From Gordionus sp. m RMFG-2023 (lineage: Eukaryota; Nematomorpha; Gordioida; Chordodea; Parachordodidae): 64,000 nt of DNA. The DNA is taken from assembly GCF_954871325.1 (NCBI RefSeq), contig NC_088779.1, positions 13,642,846 through 13,706,845 of the forward strand, written 5' to 3'. Under the pieces are notes generated by a model. That model saw nothing but the letters and a program-made list of their open reading frames with translations, made no database searches and had not been told where the DNA came from. The translations under genes were made by a program, and so were the position numbers. Each line of letters begins with the position of its first letter. Positions within the stretch are counted from its first letter, which is position 1. Positions 35,640 to 46,176 of this stretch are shown here, piece by piece.

Positions 35640-37751
35640 TAAAGAGGCGTCCAGTTTATCTGGCTTTAAACGAGTCCTTCTCTCCTCAAAGGCCCTACCA
35701 GCAGCTGAAAACGCCCTTTCACTGCTAGCCGACGAAGCAGGGATAGCCAGGAATTTAAGAGCTAAAATACTTAAATTTGGAAACTCATAATGGTTTGTTT
35801 TCCACCATTTTAAAATATTATCGTCATCAATACATAATTTAGGATCTTTTTTTAGCTCGTCAACTTCGGCGCTAGCATCAGAATACGCATTGTCAGCCTC
35901 CTATAGAGAGAAGTCCAAAAACGTATCTACCACCTCTGTAGTTTCTTAAGAAAAAAATATTCATTAATAATATTAAGATATATATTTACTTTATTATTTT
36001 TTAATAAATAATTTTATTATTAATTTAATAAACCTTTATTTACTACTCTATCGGTTGAGCACGAGTTAGATGGTGAGTTGTTTAAAGACTTTTGCTCAAT
36101 CACATCTCTGTTGATTTTCTCTGCATTAATCAACGTGTTGATATGTTGACACAAATCTTTATAATGTTCCCGGGATAACATTTTCATATCCCGAAATTTT
36201 GGGCACAAAAACGTCGAAATTTGGTGGAATAAATCTATTTTAAATTTATCCACCAATATTTCCCGGCATCTTAATGGAAGCTAGTTTAGCTGATAGTTTA
36301 AGCTAGGATTAGCTAAAAAACTCAATATTTTATGATAACATAAAATAACTTTGTGAATAGTAGGTTTTAAATCACTCTCAAATTCATCACTCGCAATTTT
36401 AAAAGGCGTCAGAAACTTGATCAGATCCCTCATCATTTCAAAATCAATATTTTCAAGTCTAATCGACTCTCCTCTGGAATTGAGGATTTCCAATATGTCA
36501 TTAAATTGATTAAAGATCGATTCAATCATATTCAACCTAGTCTCAACACACATGTGGAGAGTTTTATCGAGGCCATTAACTAATCTAAAATGTAATGATA
36601 TATTTTAATAAAAAGTTAATTTAACATACCCACTCTGTTTCATATACGTTACTAAACTTTTACAGTCATTAAAACATTGATTTATCTCTGAACAAGATTC
36701 AATATTTTTGATATCAAAAGTATTTCTCAATACTGTATTTAATAGATGAGAAGCACAATTTAAACGCTTATGATTTTCAAAAGCTTTAATCATATTAGCT
36801 CCTTGGTCGGTAATAATTGGAATTTCCGATAAATAGGCCCTGCTGTATCCTGATACAAAGAATACATGGATTTTTATAAATATTTTTAATGAAATCAATA
36901 CCTAACAAGGTGACATTTATAATAATTTCCTTTTTGATATTTCCCCTGTCTTTTTTTCCTCTTCAAATTTGCATGTAAACAATACAATTTTATTTAGTTT
37001 CCAGGAATCATTTATAAAATGAATTGTTAGAGTTACATATGATATTTTTTTATAATCATCAGTCCAAAGGTCTGTGGTGGCTATAAAAAATTATTAATAA
37101 TTTAACCATATTTTCATAAATTTGTTACCAGCACATCGACCCTTTTTCATATATGAGTTTAATATAGGAAATAATTTATTGCGGATACCATCAGCAGTAT
37201 CTACTAAATTTCTAGAAATTGTCGTAGAATTTGGAATGATGCTTTTAACATCAATATTTCCATATATTGAACCAATTTTGGCAAAATATTGGCAACAATC
37301 AACAAAGCCTTCCCCATGAATTGTATCAAATGATCTCAAATCACGTCCACAAAACATAGTAAGCACCTTTGTGCACTCTTTTTTCAATTTTGTACAACTT
37401 GAGTTTTTTCGGATCAGTACCAAAAAGACTATCAATTGTTAATTGTGTCTTTTTACTCTCTGCTGTTGTACTTGTATTTGTATATACACATTTATGTCTT
37501 TTAAGTTGATTTGTGCCTAAAATAATTTAATAAGATCATATTTTATATATAAATATCTAACCTGTTGTTATTGAATTATATACATAAATAAATTTGCATA
37601 TAATACAAATGACATAATTAAGCTTTTCTTTATTTTCATCATATATAAATGAAAATTTCTTCCATACATTGGATTTTCCATTAAGATTCTCCTTTACTTC
37701 ATACTCTTTTGTCTTAATCTTTTCACCAATTCTTTTTAATTTTGCATCCAT
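35640..37751 (-). pseudogene. hAT transposase with short introns, mostly preserved
   Basis: Order from 37751 down. First an N-terminal BED finger (VWKKFSFIYDENKEK, CIICKFIY, then QLKRHKC in the next exon). An intron at 37516-37561 (46 nt, GTTAGA...TTTTAG, in phase) separates them. Then the DNA-binding linker, then the RNase H start TTDLWTDDYKKISYVTL (about 37079-37030), then IITDQGANMIKAFENHKRLN with SHLLNTVL (second catalytic Asp and the Cys/His insert). An intron at 36585-36629 (45 nt, GTATGT...TTTTAG, in phase) joins TYMKQSG to LVNGLDKTL. Then a helical region and the C-terminal hATC domain at 35640-35940: LKWWKTNHYEFPNLSILALK and PASSASSERAFSAAGRAF. An in-frame stop near 35900 and one frame problem near 36910 suggest it is no longer active, though recently so. 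Resembles Ac/hobo-like BED transposases. Confidence 0.85.
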
Positions 37752-37832
37752 TGAGATAATTTTTTAATATGGCTGTGTCTAAAATCTTAAAAAAATATTT
37801 AAAATGACTTTAATCAATTAGATTGAAATAAA

Positions 37833-38050
37833 CAGAGTTGGGCAGTACTACGAATACTTGTATCTAAGATACATGATACAAGATCCCTTTATATCTTGTA
37901 CTCAGTATATTTTGACATTTTTAATAAGATACTAATATCTGTATCTAAGATCCTTAATTCTGAAAAGAATCTTGTATCTTTTTCATTTTCTTGACAAAAG
38001 ATACAGATACAGATTCTTTTTAATATTCATGTTTTAAAACATATCACAGT
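37833..38050. repeat. Fragment of the GTATCTTG hAT family end
   Basis: Starts CAGAGTTGGGCAGTAC and continues with repeated TATCTAAGATAC, ATCTTGTATC and AAGATACAGATAC, matching the left end of the element at 61541. The partner end was not found nearby. Confidence 0.65.
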
Positions 38051-38692
38051 ATACATCTTATTTTCTTTGAGAATCTTGTATTAATTTCCTAATTTTTTTT
38101 CTGCCATATTTTAAAATATTGACAACCAAAATTAGCTGGAAAATTTACAACTCATATTAAGGTAGATAGATAAAAAAATAATAATACCAAAACGAAATAA
38201 GTAAAGATTATATTTTATATATAAATGTAACTTAGAATATCATTTACCAATTTTATATAATATTTTTTAATTTCTAGGATGATTAACATTTATGGTAGTG
38301 AAATTTAAATAAGAGAAATAAGTTCCCCTGAATCAAATCCCAATCTTAAATTTTATATGGAAATTTTTTAAAACAAATGTTAAAAAAGACAATGTATAGG
38401 CTAGATAAATAATGAATAAAACTTATCTTTAGTACATAAAATATGTCTTATCTTGTAATTCACGGGAAACACACAATTTAGTGATAAAATAGTAAAATAG
38501 TTTGGTATCCGGTTGTTAGGTTTATAAAATAATAATTAATAATGACATGACATGTTAATATGATTGACATTTTAATCCTAAAATATGATAAATATTAAAT
38601 AATATGATTTTATAATTAATATTATAAATTATACTGACTATTTAAGATATTAATATTATTATTTATTGTCGGATCGGGTCGGGCTATGCCAT

Positions 38693-39318
38693 TTAAAATA
38701 CCATGTAAATTTATAAAATATAGAATTCACATTGATATAAACAAAATAATACCAAATTAATATAAGATATTTTTATAATTGTAAATACAAATATTAATAA
38801 TTTACTTGACATTTTATAATATTTTCAAATTTCCATTAAGTGAAGTTTTAATAAATTTTAAGCAACTTAATTCATTTACTCCATTTTTAAATTTATTATC
38901 ACAGATTCCTATTAATTTGTTAATAAATTTTAAACAATTAAATTCATTTACACCATTAATTTTTAACTTATTCTCAAAGATTATTAATTAGAGGAAAATG
39001 AAAGTGAACAAGTTAAAGTAAAAATTATTATATATATTGGATATTTTTAAATCTAAACATGACTATGCTTTGTATTTTTAACTATATTTTGCCTATAAAT
39101 AAAATAAAAAATTAATTTTTTATACCAAATTTATGTTTAGTTTTTTAATTATGATTTAAATATAGAAATTTTTTTTTATCAATTCAAAAATTCTTAAACC
39201 CGGAACCAAATCTGGATTCAAAAATATTTCCTTGAACTGAACCCGATCCGAACTAACCTATTATTTTTTAACCTTAAACCGAACCTGGGCAAAAATTTTG
39301 TCGGGTTCGCATCCCTCC
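38693..39318. mobile_element. Non-autonomous element with GAACCCG-rich end (copy 2)
   Basis: The interior (38760-39000) and right end (AAACCCGGAACC through GTCGGGTTCGCATCCC) match the element at 16019-16749. The left end is missing or merged with the end of the neighbouring hAT copy, so the start is approximate. Confidence 0.5.
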
Positions 39319-40151
39319 TTGTAACCTTCAAGGCCAATCCCAAAATTTATTCAAAACTAATTTCAGAATAAAAAATTTTCTAAAGCTGGGATCGAACAGC
39401 ATAATACCGAGTCTTAATTAATATATAACCTCTGCCATTTCAAAACAATAATTTTTTGTTTGTCTATAATTTAGAATTATATTTATTTAAAGAGTTTCGG
39501 AAACAATAAAAATCATCTATTCATCTTACCTTTTTTACAATAATTTATCTGTTTTATAAAATCTTACTTTATATTTAACTTCTACATGTAGCTATTACTT
39601 TATTAAATCGTCTAGATTTTTATTTATTTATATTAATATTACTTTATTATTGAATATATTTAAAATTTTATAACTTGTTTATATATAAGAAAAGGAATCT
39701 CATATCAATTAATAGAGTATATAAAAACATTTTCCCTTAAGTAATAACGGATTAGTCAAACCCGTTTCAATTTTTATTCCATAAAAGATCATATTCTATT
39801 AAATTGCAGATGAGAATGACTCAGAATTGTGACTTAAATTCTTTGATATACAAAAATACGTTTAAAATTCTAATATAATAAATATAGAAATGTTTATTTT
39901 ATTTTGGAATTGAAAAAAATAAAATTTTTATATGAATAAAAACCGTTTCTGAAAATATTGATTTTTTAAAAAATATTATTGATTGATAACACTATTGAAT
40001 CTTCCATAAATATCAGATTGTAGTAAAATTAGGAGAATGAGCTAAAGCTTGATAAATCCCTAGTTTTTCTTATGAAATGCGTAATAAGTTATCAGTTTTT
40101 ACTATAAAATTGTTACGTTAGGCTATGTAAATAATATAGTTTAGATTTACC
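39319..40151. other. Gene-free AT-rich stretch
   Basis: Nothing recognisable. Confidence 0.35.
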
Positions 40152-40961
40152 TAGAGTTATACGCGCTGGACGTTGACCGGCCGTCGATCTTCAAATGGTC
40201 GGTGCAAATTTTTTTTTCAAAATAATTTCCATATTTATGCATTTTTATTCTAAAAATTGGCCAACATTACTGTTGTATGACAATCATGATTTTGATGAAT
40301 AATATTTTATATCCATTTTAACCATAATTTTCTTGATATTATTTTAGAATTCAACAATTAAAAATCTAAAATTCCGTTATCATAATTTTACATATTTTTA
40401 AAATAGAGACCCAATGTTATAAAAGATTTGATTAGGTGAAGAACAACACTTATGCTCGCGTTTCAGTTTACCATACATTCAACAAGTTCAAATTATGATT
40501 CCACTTTAAGTGATTTAGAACAAGAATTTTATATTTTTTTCTGTAAATGCTAATCACAAGATATGGATGTTCTAAATTTCTGGAAAGAGAAGAGAATCGA
40601 ACTTCTTAATACGACAACTAGCATACTTAGTAAAAAAGTTTTCTCTACCACTGAGTCAATGTTTAATTCAAGGAGATCATCATTATGCTCGGAAAATTTG
40701 AATAAAAATATTTTTATATATGATATTTATAAAATTACAAAGTCGATTTTGAATTTAATATGAGTTGTCTCTTAATACAGATCAAAAAATATGCTGATAT
40801 ATCTATTTGTGAAGTCTATTTTAATTTAATTTTTCTTAAAAAAATTACTTAGCAATCAAAAAAATGTTAAAAAAATTGTAACGGTGCACCGATATACACC
40901 GACTATGTTGACGGCGGCAAAATCGGCGCTGACCGCCTCGCGCCGCCGCCGATTTCGTCTA
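40152..40961 (+). mobile_element. hAT deletion derivative of the CCGGCCG family
   Basis: Left end region ACGCGCTGGACGTTGACCGG and right end rich in GCCGCCGCCGATTTCGTCTA. The left 150 bp match 50069-50220 and the right half resembles 60340-60718, so three partial relatives exist. Flanking 8-mers do not match, and the left limit is approximate. Confidence 0.6.
40563..40763 (+). pseudogene. hATC dimerisation domain, shortened
   Basis: An open frame reading MDVLNFWKEKRIELLN, then TTTSILSKKVFSTTESMFNS and RRSSLCSENLNKNIFIYD. This is the hATC signature (A-T-S-x-x-S-E-R-V-F-S ... R-R-S-S-L ... E-N-L-N-K) with a short internal deletion between the WKEKR and TTTS parts. No upstream catalytic region in the element. 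66 codons remain open. Confidence 0.75.
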
Positions 40962-40969
40962 TAGTAAAA

Positions 40970-42778
40970 ATTTTGAATATTTTATTATTCATATTTTCGA
41001 ATCGAATAATTCTATTGGTACGAACTATAAAACTATCTTATTTAATTCGTCGAATATTCAATTCAAAATTAAAAATTTTTCAAAAATGAAAAAATCGGTT
41101 ATTTGAATTTTACAAAGTGATTAACAAATGTGGAAAAAAGTTAAAAAATAATAAAGTTTTAGAGGGAACATGTTAAATACCTAAATAATTTAAAATGAAC
41201 TTTTTAATCATTTAAATTTTTTTAAAAATAATTTGGTACTGTTATCCTGGTTTTTTTTTCCAGGATATATGCAGAGATTTCAAATATTTATAAATAGTTT
41301 AGTTCGTATTAAAATTAAATCGAATAATAGATGAAAAAAATTATTCGACAGATAATTATTTGCTATTTGTATGTATAATACGAATCGATAACCAAATATC
41401 TAATATTTCGTTTTTGGTATAAGTTTTTAAACCTGATATTTTCTTACCTTTAAAGAAATGAATAATTATTATTCTTACTTTGAAAACTATATATTGGGTA
41501 GGCTGTTAAAATATTTAAACATTTTGTGTTAAATTGCCTCATAGTAAAATATATATGGGATCAGAATAGGTGCAACGATAATTTTTTAAACTTCTTGCAA
41601 AATTACATGTCAAATCTTATACTATGCAGTCACAACATGCAATATAAGATCAATGAGTAATTTTTATACTAATTGCTGCGAAGAAAAATTTTTATCATCC
41701 TAATTTTTGCTCTTAGAGCAAACTATTTTAATATTATAAAAACTAACTGCCTTCAACAGATTAATTGATAATTTTAAATTTTTTATCAGAAAAAAGTGTG
41801 AAAAATCAACAAAGATTTAGGAAAAGAAATGATATGCCTAACTCATACTCGTATTTCATTCCTTAAAAAGAACATTTTAATTTTGTATCCCCTGTATGTA
41901 TCTATATGTACTCTGTAGTAGATAAATTGCAGGATGCGTTCAACGGCAACCAAATTTTAATTGGCTTATAAAAAATAAAAACAATTGCATCCTTTTCAGC
42001 AAAGATAACAAAAATATTTATTTTAAAATTAACAATAAATAATAATATGTTTTTTTTATGAATAACTCATAGTAATAGCTGGATAAAAGAATTTCCATCT
42101 GTCCTAAAATTTATATCACAGTCGAAGATATCAAACAAAGTAAGCAAAGTCTAAAAAAGAAAACTATTATGAATCAATTCCTGAATAGATCATATGAATT
42201 ATCAGATTATTTCAAAATCAATAACTTAAAATAAAATAATTTTCTTTTTACCCATTTTAGTCAACAAAATAATTCACACACGAATGTCACTAATAATTCT
42301 TTGGATTCTAATTATCACGATGAATCATTTGATAAAAAGAATCAATTGTTATAATATAACATTTGTAAAAAAAATTGGAAAGACCAGAAATAACAAAATA
42401 GTATCTTGCATGTTGAGTATTCTTTCCTCTCAAGCTCTTCTGGTAAATCGGCTTTTTGATGTGAATAACATAAAATATAATTTGAAGTTCAGAATAAAAA
42501 AAATTAAACAATTAAAAGCAATGTAAAATAAATCTTGTTGATATCTACAAAATATATATAAAATATCTGAGAACTAGAAAAAAGCCAGTTTACATGAATA
42601 AGAAGTAAAATAAATTAAATAACCCGAAAACACATTATTCTATTTCTTACATGTGGTCCTAATTTACTCTGGGGCTTAGACTTTAAAATTTACTCTTTCT
42701 CCACAAGGATCTAGACATGACTTATTTATGTTCTTTCTCCAGCAATTAAAGAATGTCAAATATAAAATATAATTCGAT
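40970..42778. other. Gene-free AT-rich stretch
   Basis: No gene recognised. 42284-42526 is open on both strands, which suggests biased composition rather than two genes. Confidence 0.35.
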
Positions 42779-42786
42779 ATATAATA

Positions 42787-43883
42787 TGGAGATCTGTAAT
42801 GGGTTTTTACCCAGCAAGTTCGCCGGTCCAATATTTTAAAAAATTTAACCAACCCATAGTTTTTATAAAAATATACCCGCTCCCCCCGCACATGAGTCTA
42901 AAATGCTCACCCATTAGTCTAAAAATTTTTCCCCGTCCACCCATTATATAAAAAAATTTGAACCCATGCCGCTCATAAAATTTAAATAAGCTCATTTATT
43001 TTTTTTTATTTCTCTTTTAATAGAATATAGATCATTATAATTTTAATATTATTTTTACAAACAGTCTATTATTAGATTAAGGGGAATGTTATTATTAATT
43101 CCTTCAATTTTTTTAAAATCTAATTTAAAAAATGATTTAGTTTCAGCGCTACACCCCTACAAAAAGTTTTATAATTTAGGAAATTGCTATATTATGCAAA
43201 AAAACTAATATTCAATTACGGATAAGGAATTTATTTGATTTAATAAAATATTTATGTAAAAAATATAAAATTAATATTTATTGAAATTATTTCTAATTAT
43301 ATGCAAAAATAATAATGAGTCCACATTTTCTGAATTCACGCATGTTTTGTTCTATGATAAACTTTCAAGCAATGTTAATTCCTCCTTCAGAAGAAGCACG
43401 GGTTAATCTTGATAGCTTCGATAAATCTTTTTCTGTCGTTTGTATCCTCTACTTAAGTGGATATTTAAATAAAAAATGAATTAATAATAAATAAAATAAA
43501 TCTTACGAAATTATTCAAAACCTCGCTACTTTAAGATTTTAATATTTTGTTATGTCACTAGGTAAGGTGCTCTCCTCTGTAACAACCATATCTTCCCATC
43601 TGTTGTTTAATTTTGACATGGATACTATCTATTTCAAACATTGCATTTATAATTTAATACCTTTAATTGAATTCTCTTTGCTTTTGGAGAAACGGGTAAA
43701 ATCAGATTTTCATCCACGTTGATGTTATATTCTTCCATTCAAATACATGTTTTCGATATCAACACATCCTCAGATATCGATTGGTATTAAAAATGTTGAA
43801 ATTTCATGGAGCATTTTTTTTAATATTTACATAAATGATTTAAATTGCGAGCGGGCTAAAAACCCGCCTAAGGCTGACCTCTA
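42787..43883. mobile_element. hAT-like element, CCCGCCCACCC family (copy 2)
   Basis: 1097 bp with an exact 8-bp target duplication ATATAATA (42779-42786 and 43884-43891). Left start TGGAGATCTGTAATGGG, right end inverted TAGAGGTCAGCC. The left part has GTCCACCCATTA and TAGTCTAAAAATTTTT units as in copy 1 at 24095, and the interior is homologous over most of its length. Confidence 0.8.
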
Positions 43884-44060
43884 ATATAATATGCATGAAT
43901 ATGTTGATTATTGAAAATTCATTATTCTGATGTTTAAATAAAATTCACTTAAATTAGCATGCCCACATTTGATCAGTCCTGGTCTCGCATTTAGTGATTA
44001 AATATTATAATTTAGGTGCAGGTTATGGTAATCAAATATATTATTATAAAATTTTAAAGT

Positions 44061-44234
44061 TAAAAAGCCCATTCGGGCGATTTTAAAAAATGGTTCAAGT
44101 TTATAACCAAAATTTTATAATGTAAGCTTTGAGATTTTGCTCATAGGTGGCAGAAAGGTTTGGACATCTATTTGCCAAATCTCGAGGCTTACATAATATT
44201 ATTTTGGTTTTAAATCGACCCAAATCGGGCTTTT
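44061..44234. mobile_element. Fold-back MITE, nearly full-length palindrome
   Basis: Outer arms AAAAAGCCCATTCGGGCG and, inverted, AAAAAGCCCGATTTGGGTCG. Inner arms ACCAAAATTTTATAATGTAA and TTACATAATATTATTTTGGT also pair, so the whole 174 bp can fold into one long hairpin around AGAAAGGTTTGGACAT. The overlapping open frames here on both strands are by-products of the palindrome. Confidence 0.75.
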
Positions 44235-44562
44235 TATCATCATTACTCACGGCCGTAACCAGGGATTTTGATTTATCATTAAAATATATCAATTTTAGTA
44301 TATCAATAAATTTTGAATTATATTACGAATTAAATAATTTTAAAAAATCATGATAAGATGATTAAAATTTATTTATATTTGCTCATCTTTTTAAAATACA
44401 ATTTAGTTTTGTTTAAATTGTAAAAAAGAAATTTAAAAAATTTTGCTTGATAGGGCGGAGTAGAAATTTATGGGTAGATCTAAATATGCCCCCTTCACTG
44501 GTTACAAACCGAATGATATAAACAGGCGCATACCCAGCTGGGGAAGGGACAGAGAGACAAAT

Positions 44563-44584
44563 CCCCCCCCCCCCCCCCCCCCCC
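44563..44584 (+). repeat. 22-base C run
   Basis: Uninterrupted C x22, remarkable in DNA this AT-rich. Similar runs lie at 31690-31703 (14) and 58991-59002 (12). Confidence 0.95.
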
Positions 44585-44783
44585 AAGCCAAAAAATGCAG
44601 ATGCCGGTTTATATCTTTCAAAAATATTATTGTTAATATTAATTTATATTTGTTAATATTCTCAAATATATATTTAATTATATTTATTTAATACATTCAT
44701 CTAATAAGTTATTTTATCAATTAATTTCGATTTGAAGTTTTCCTTGGCGTAATTTACCTATTAATTTCAAATTTTAGTATTAT

Positions 44784-45468
44784 TAATGCTATTACTAAAA
44801 TATCACAATGGCTTGAAAGAAATATTTCCTCAGAAGCAAGAAAATTATTGGATTCAATACTTATTCCAATTTTTTTTTCTCATTAGAATGTATTATTTAA
44901 TTATACAACTTTTTTAAGTAATACTTAAAAACATGACATTGACTTGATTAAGAAGATGAGAATAGTGGAGAGCATTTTATTGGAACTCAAAGAAATTAGA
45001 GCTAATGTTGATGAAATTTCATATTTTATATGTTATTGTTGAGTCAAAGCAGAGCTATACGTGTTTAATATTTCTCCCGCTCGACTTGCAACAAGCTCAT
45101 CGTCAAAACATTAATATAGGATCAGTAGAAGAGTATTATAAAACAAATGTCCCCTCTCTTAGATAATAACCCAAATAAATGAATGGATTTTAATTCATCA
45201 TGCAGCACTTACAAATCCGCAGATATTACTTCCACAAAAGTCTTTCCAACCTTTATCAGATGGTGATAGAAAAAAAAATATATGTTAGATTTTTATCATG
45301 GAGATGTTAAAATATCTTATGATGCCTTATTAACTATGATTAAAAGATAAACTATGGTTGATACAGTCCCAAAAAATGCTATGGATGCGTTGCATTATTT
45401 CAAACACATTTTAGATTATATTCCCAATGTATTAAAATGGTTATTTTTCCAAAAAGCTGATTAGGGAG
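44784..45468 (+). pseudogene. hAT relic of the ZMYM1/THAP12-like clade
   Basis: Pieces in order: EARKLLDSIL and LNVLFNYTTFLSN; DIDLIKKMRIVESILLELKE with IRANVDEISYF; then, in other frames, FNISPARLAT, QILLPQKSFQPLSDGDRK, MLDFYHGDVKISYDALLTMI and PKNAMDALHYFKHILDYIPN. This order and these motifs match the second half of THAP12/ZMYM1-like hAT proteins, ending just before the expected LLKILATLP-type hATC block. Many stops and frame changes; ends of the parent element are not identified. It is unrelated in type to the BED-hAT copies elsewhere in the window. Confidence 0.72.
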
Positions 45469-45655
45469 TTTAGCGTAAAATAAATTTGGAACGGCAGTAA
45501 AAAAAATAATTTGACAGAAGTGTCGTGAATAATCATCAGACAAAAATACTAATCAAAATTTTGTAAAATTAATAAACGATTAAAAGAGGGTGCAAAGAAT
45601 GTAAATATATTTTTGTTTAGGTCAGCCTAAAATAGGTATAAATAATATGCTAATG

Positions 45656-46176
45656 TGGAGGTCTATAATGGGTAAGTTAACCAACAATTTTGCATTCTAT
45701 TAAAACCCACCCTCATGTGTTTAAAAATGTTAGTATATTCATACTTCTCGGACCTCCGAACCCAGTTTTGAAACTCTTTTGCCAGAACCTAGAAGAAACG
45801 AAAATATTTAGGTTTATCTAATCGAATCCATTTTTCCCGAGTCCAGGCTGAGTTCATGAATTTTAGTCAAAAGGGAAAAATATTAGCATTTTCCAAATAT
45901 TTTACCAGTAAAATTTTTGATGTTAAAAATAATGGCTACTGAAAAAACTTATTAACAAAATAAATTCTATTTGGTCGATAGTTTGGGTTTCTTACGAATA
46001 ATTTATATACTGGAATTTGTTAAACCAATCCCGTCCTAGCTTTAGTCTTTAAAAATTTCACCTAGATTCTTACCTAACCCCATTTACAAAAGAAGCATAT
46101 TTTATTTTAAAACATTTTTTAAATTTTTAGCCCGCCTACCCAAGGCGAGCTAGCAAAAACCTGCTAGTGACCTCTA
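45656..46176. mobile_element. Related CCCGCC-type hAT-like element, composite
   Basis: Left TGGAGGTCTATAATGGGT and right (inverted) TAGAGGTCACTAGCAGG match the end style of the elements at 24095 and 42787, but the flanking 8-mers agree at only about 4 of 8. A stretch at about 45740-45870 with CCTCCGAACCC and CGAGTCCAGG may be a further nested fragment. Confidence 0.5.

Larger units (their letters stand above)
35188..38684 (-). mobile_element. hAT transposon with CCCGACCCGA ends and a long transposase gene
   Basis: A 3497-bp element flanked by an exact 8-bp duplication TATGCCAT (35180-35187 and 38685-38692). The left 120 bp carry repeated ACCCGAGCCCG and CCCGACCCGA; the right end has GGATCGGGTCGGGC. 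The outermost bases of the two ends do not pair well, so one terminus may be trimmed. It carries the best-preserved hAT transposase of the window and a fragment of another hAT family in its upstream part (37833-38050). Confidence 0.78.

Noticed and set aside
42284-42526. Overlapping 67- and 80-codon frames on opposite strands
   Set aside because: Low-complexity translations with no motif; no splice or start context.
44101-44353. Open frames of more than 60 codons on both strands
   Set aside because: They lie in or across the palindromic MITE at 44061-44234, whose inverted arms create mirrored frames.
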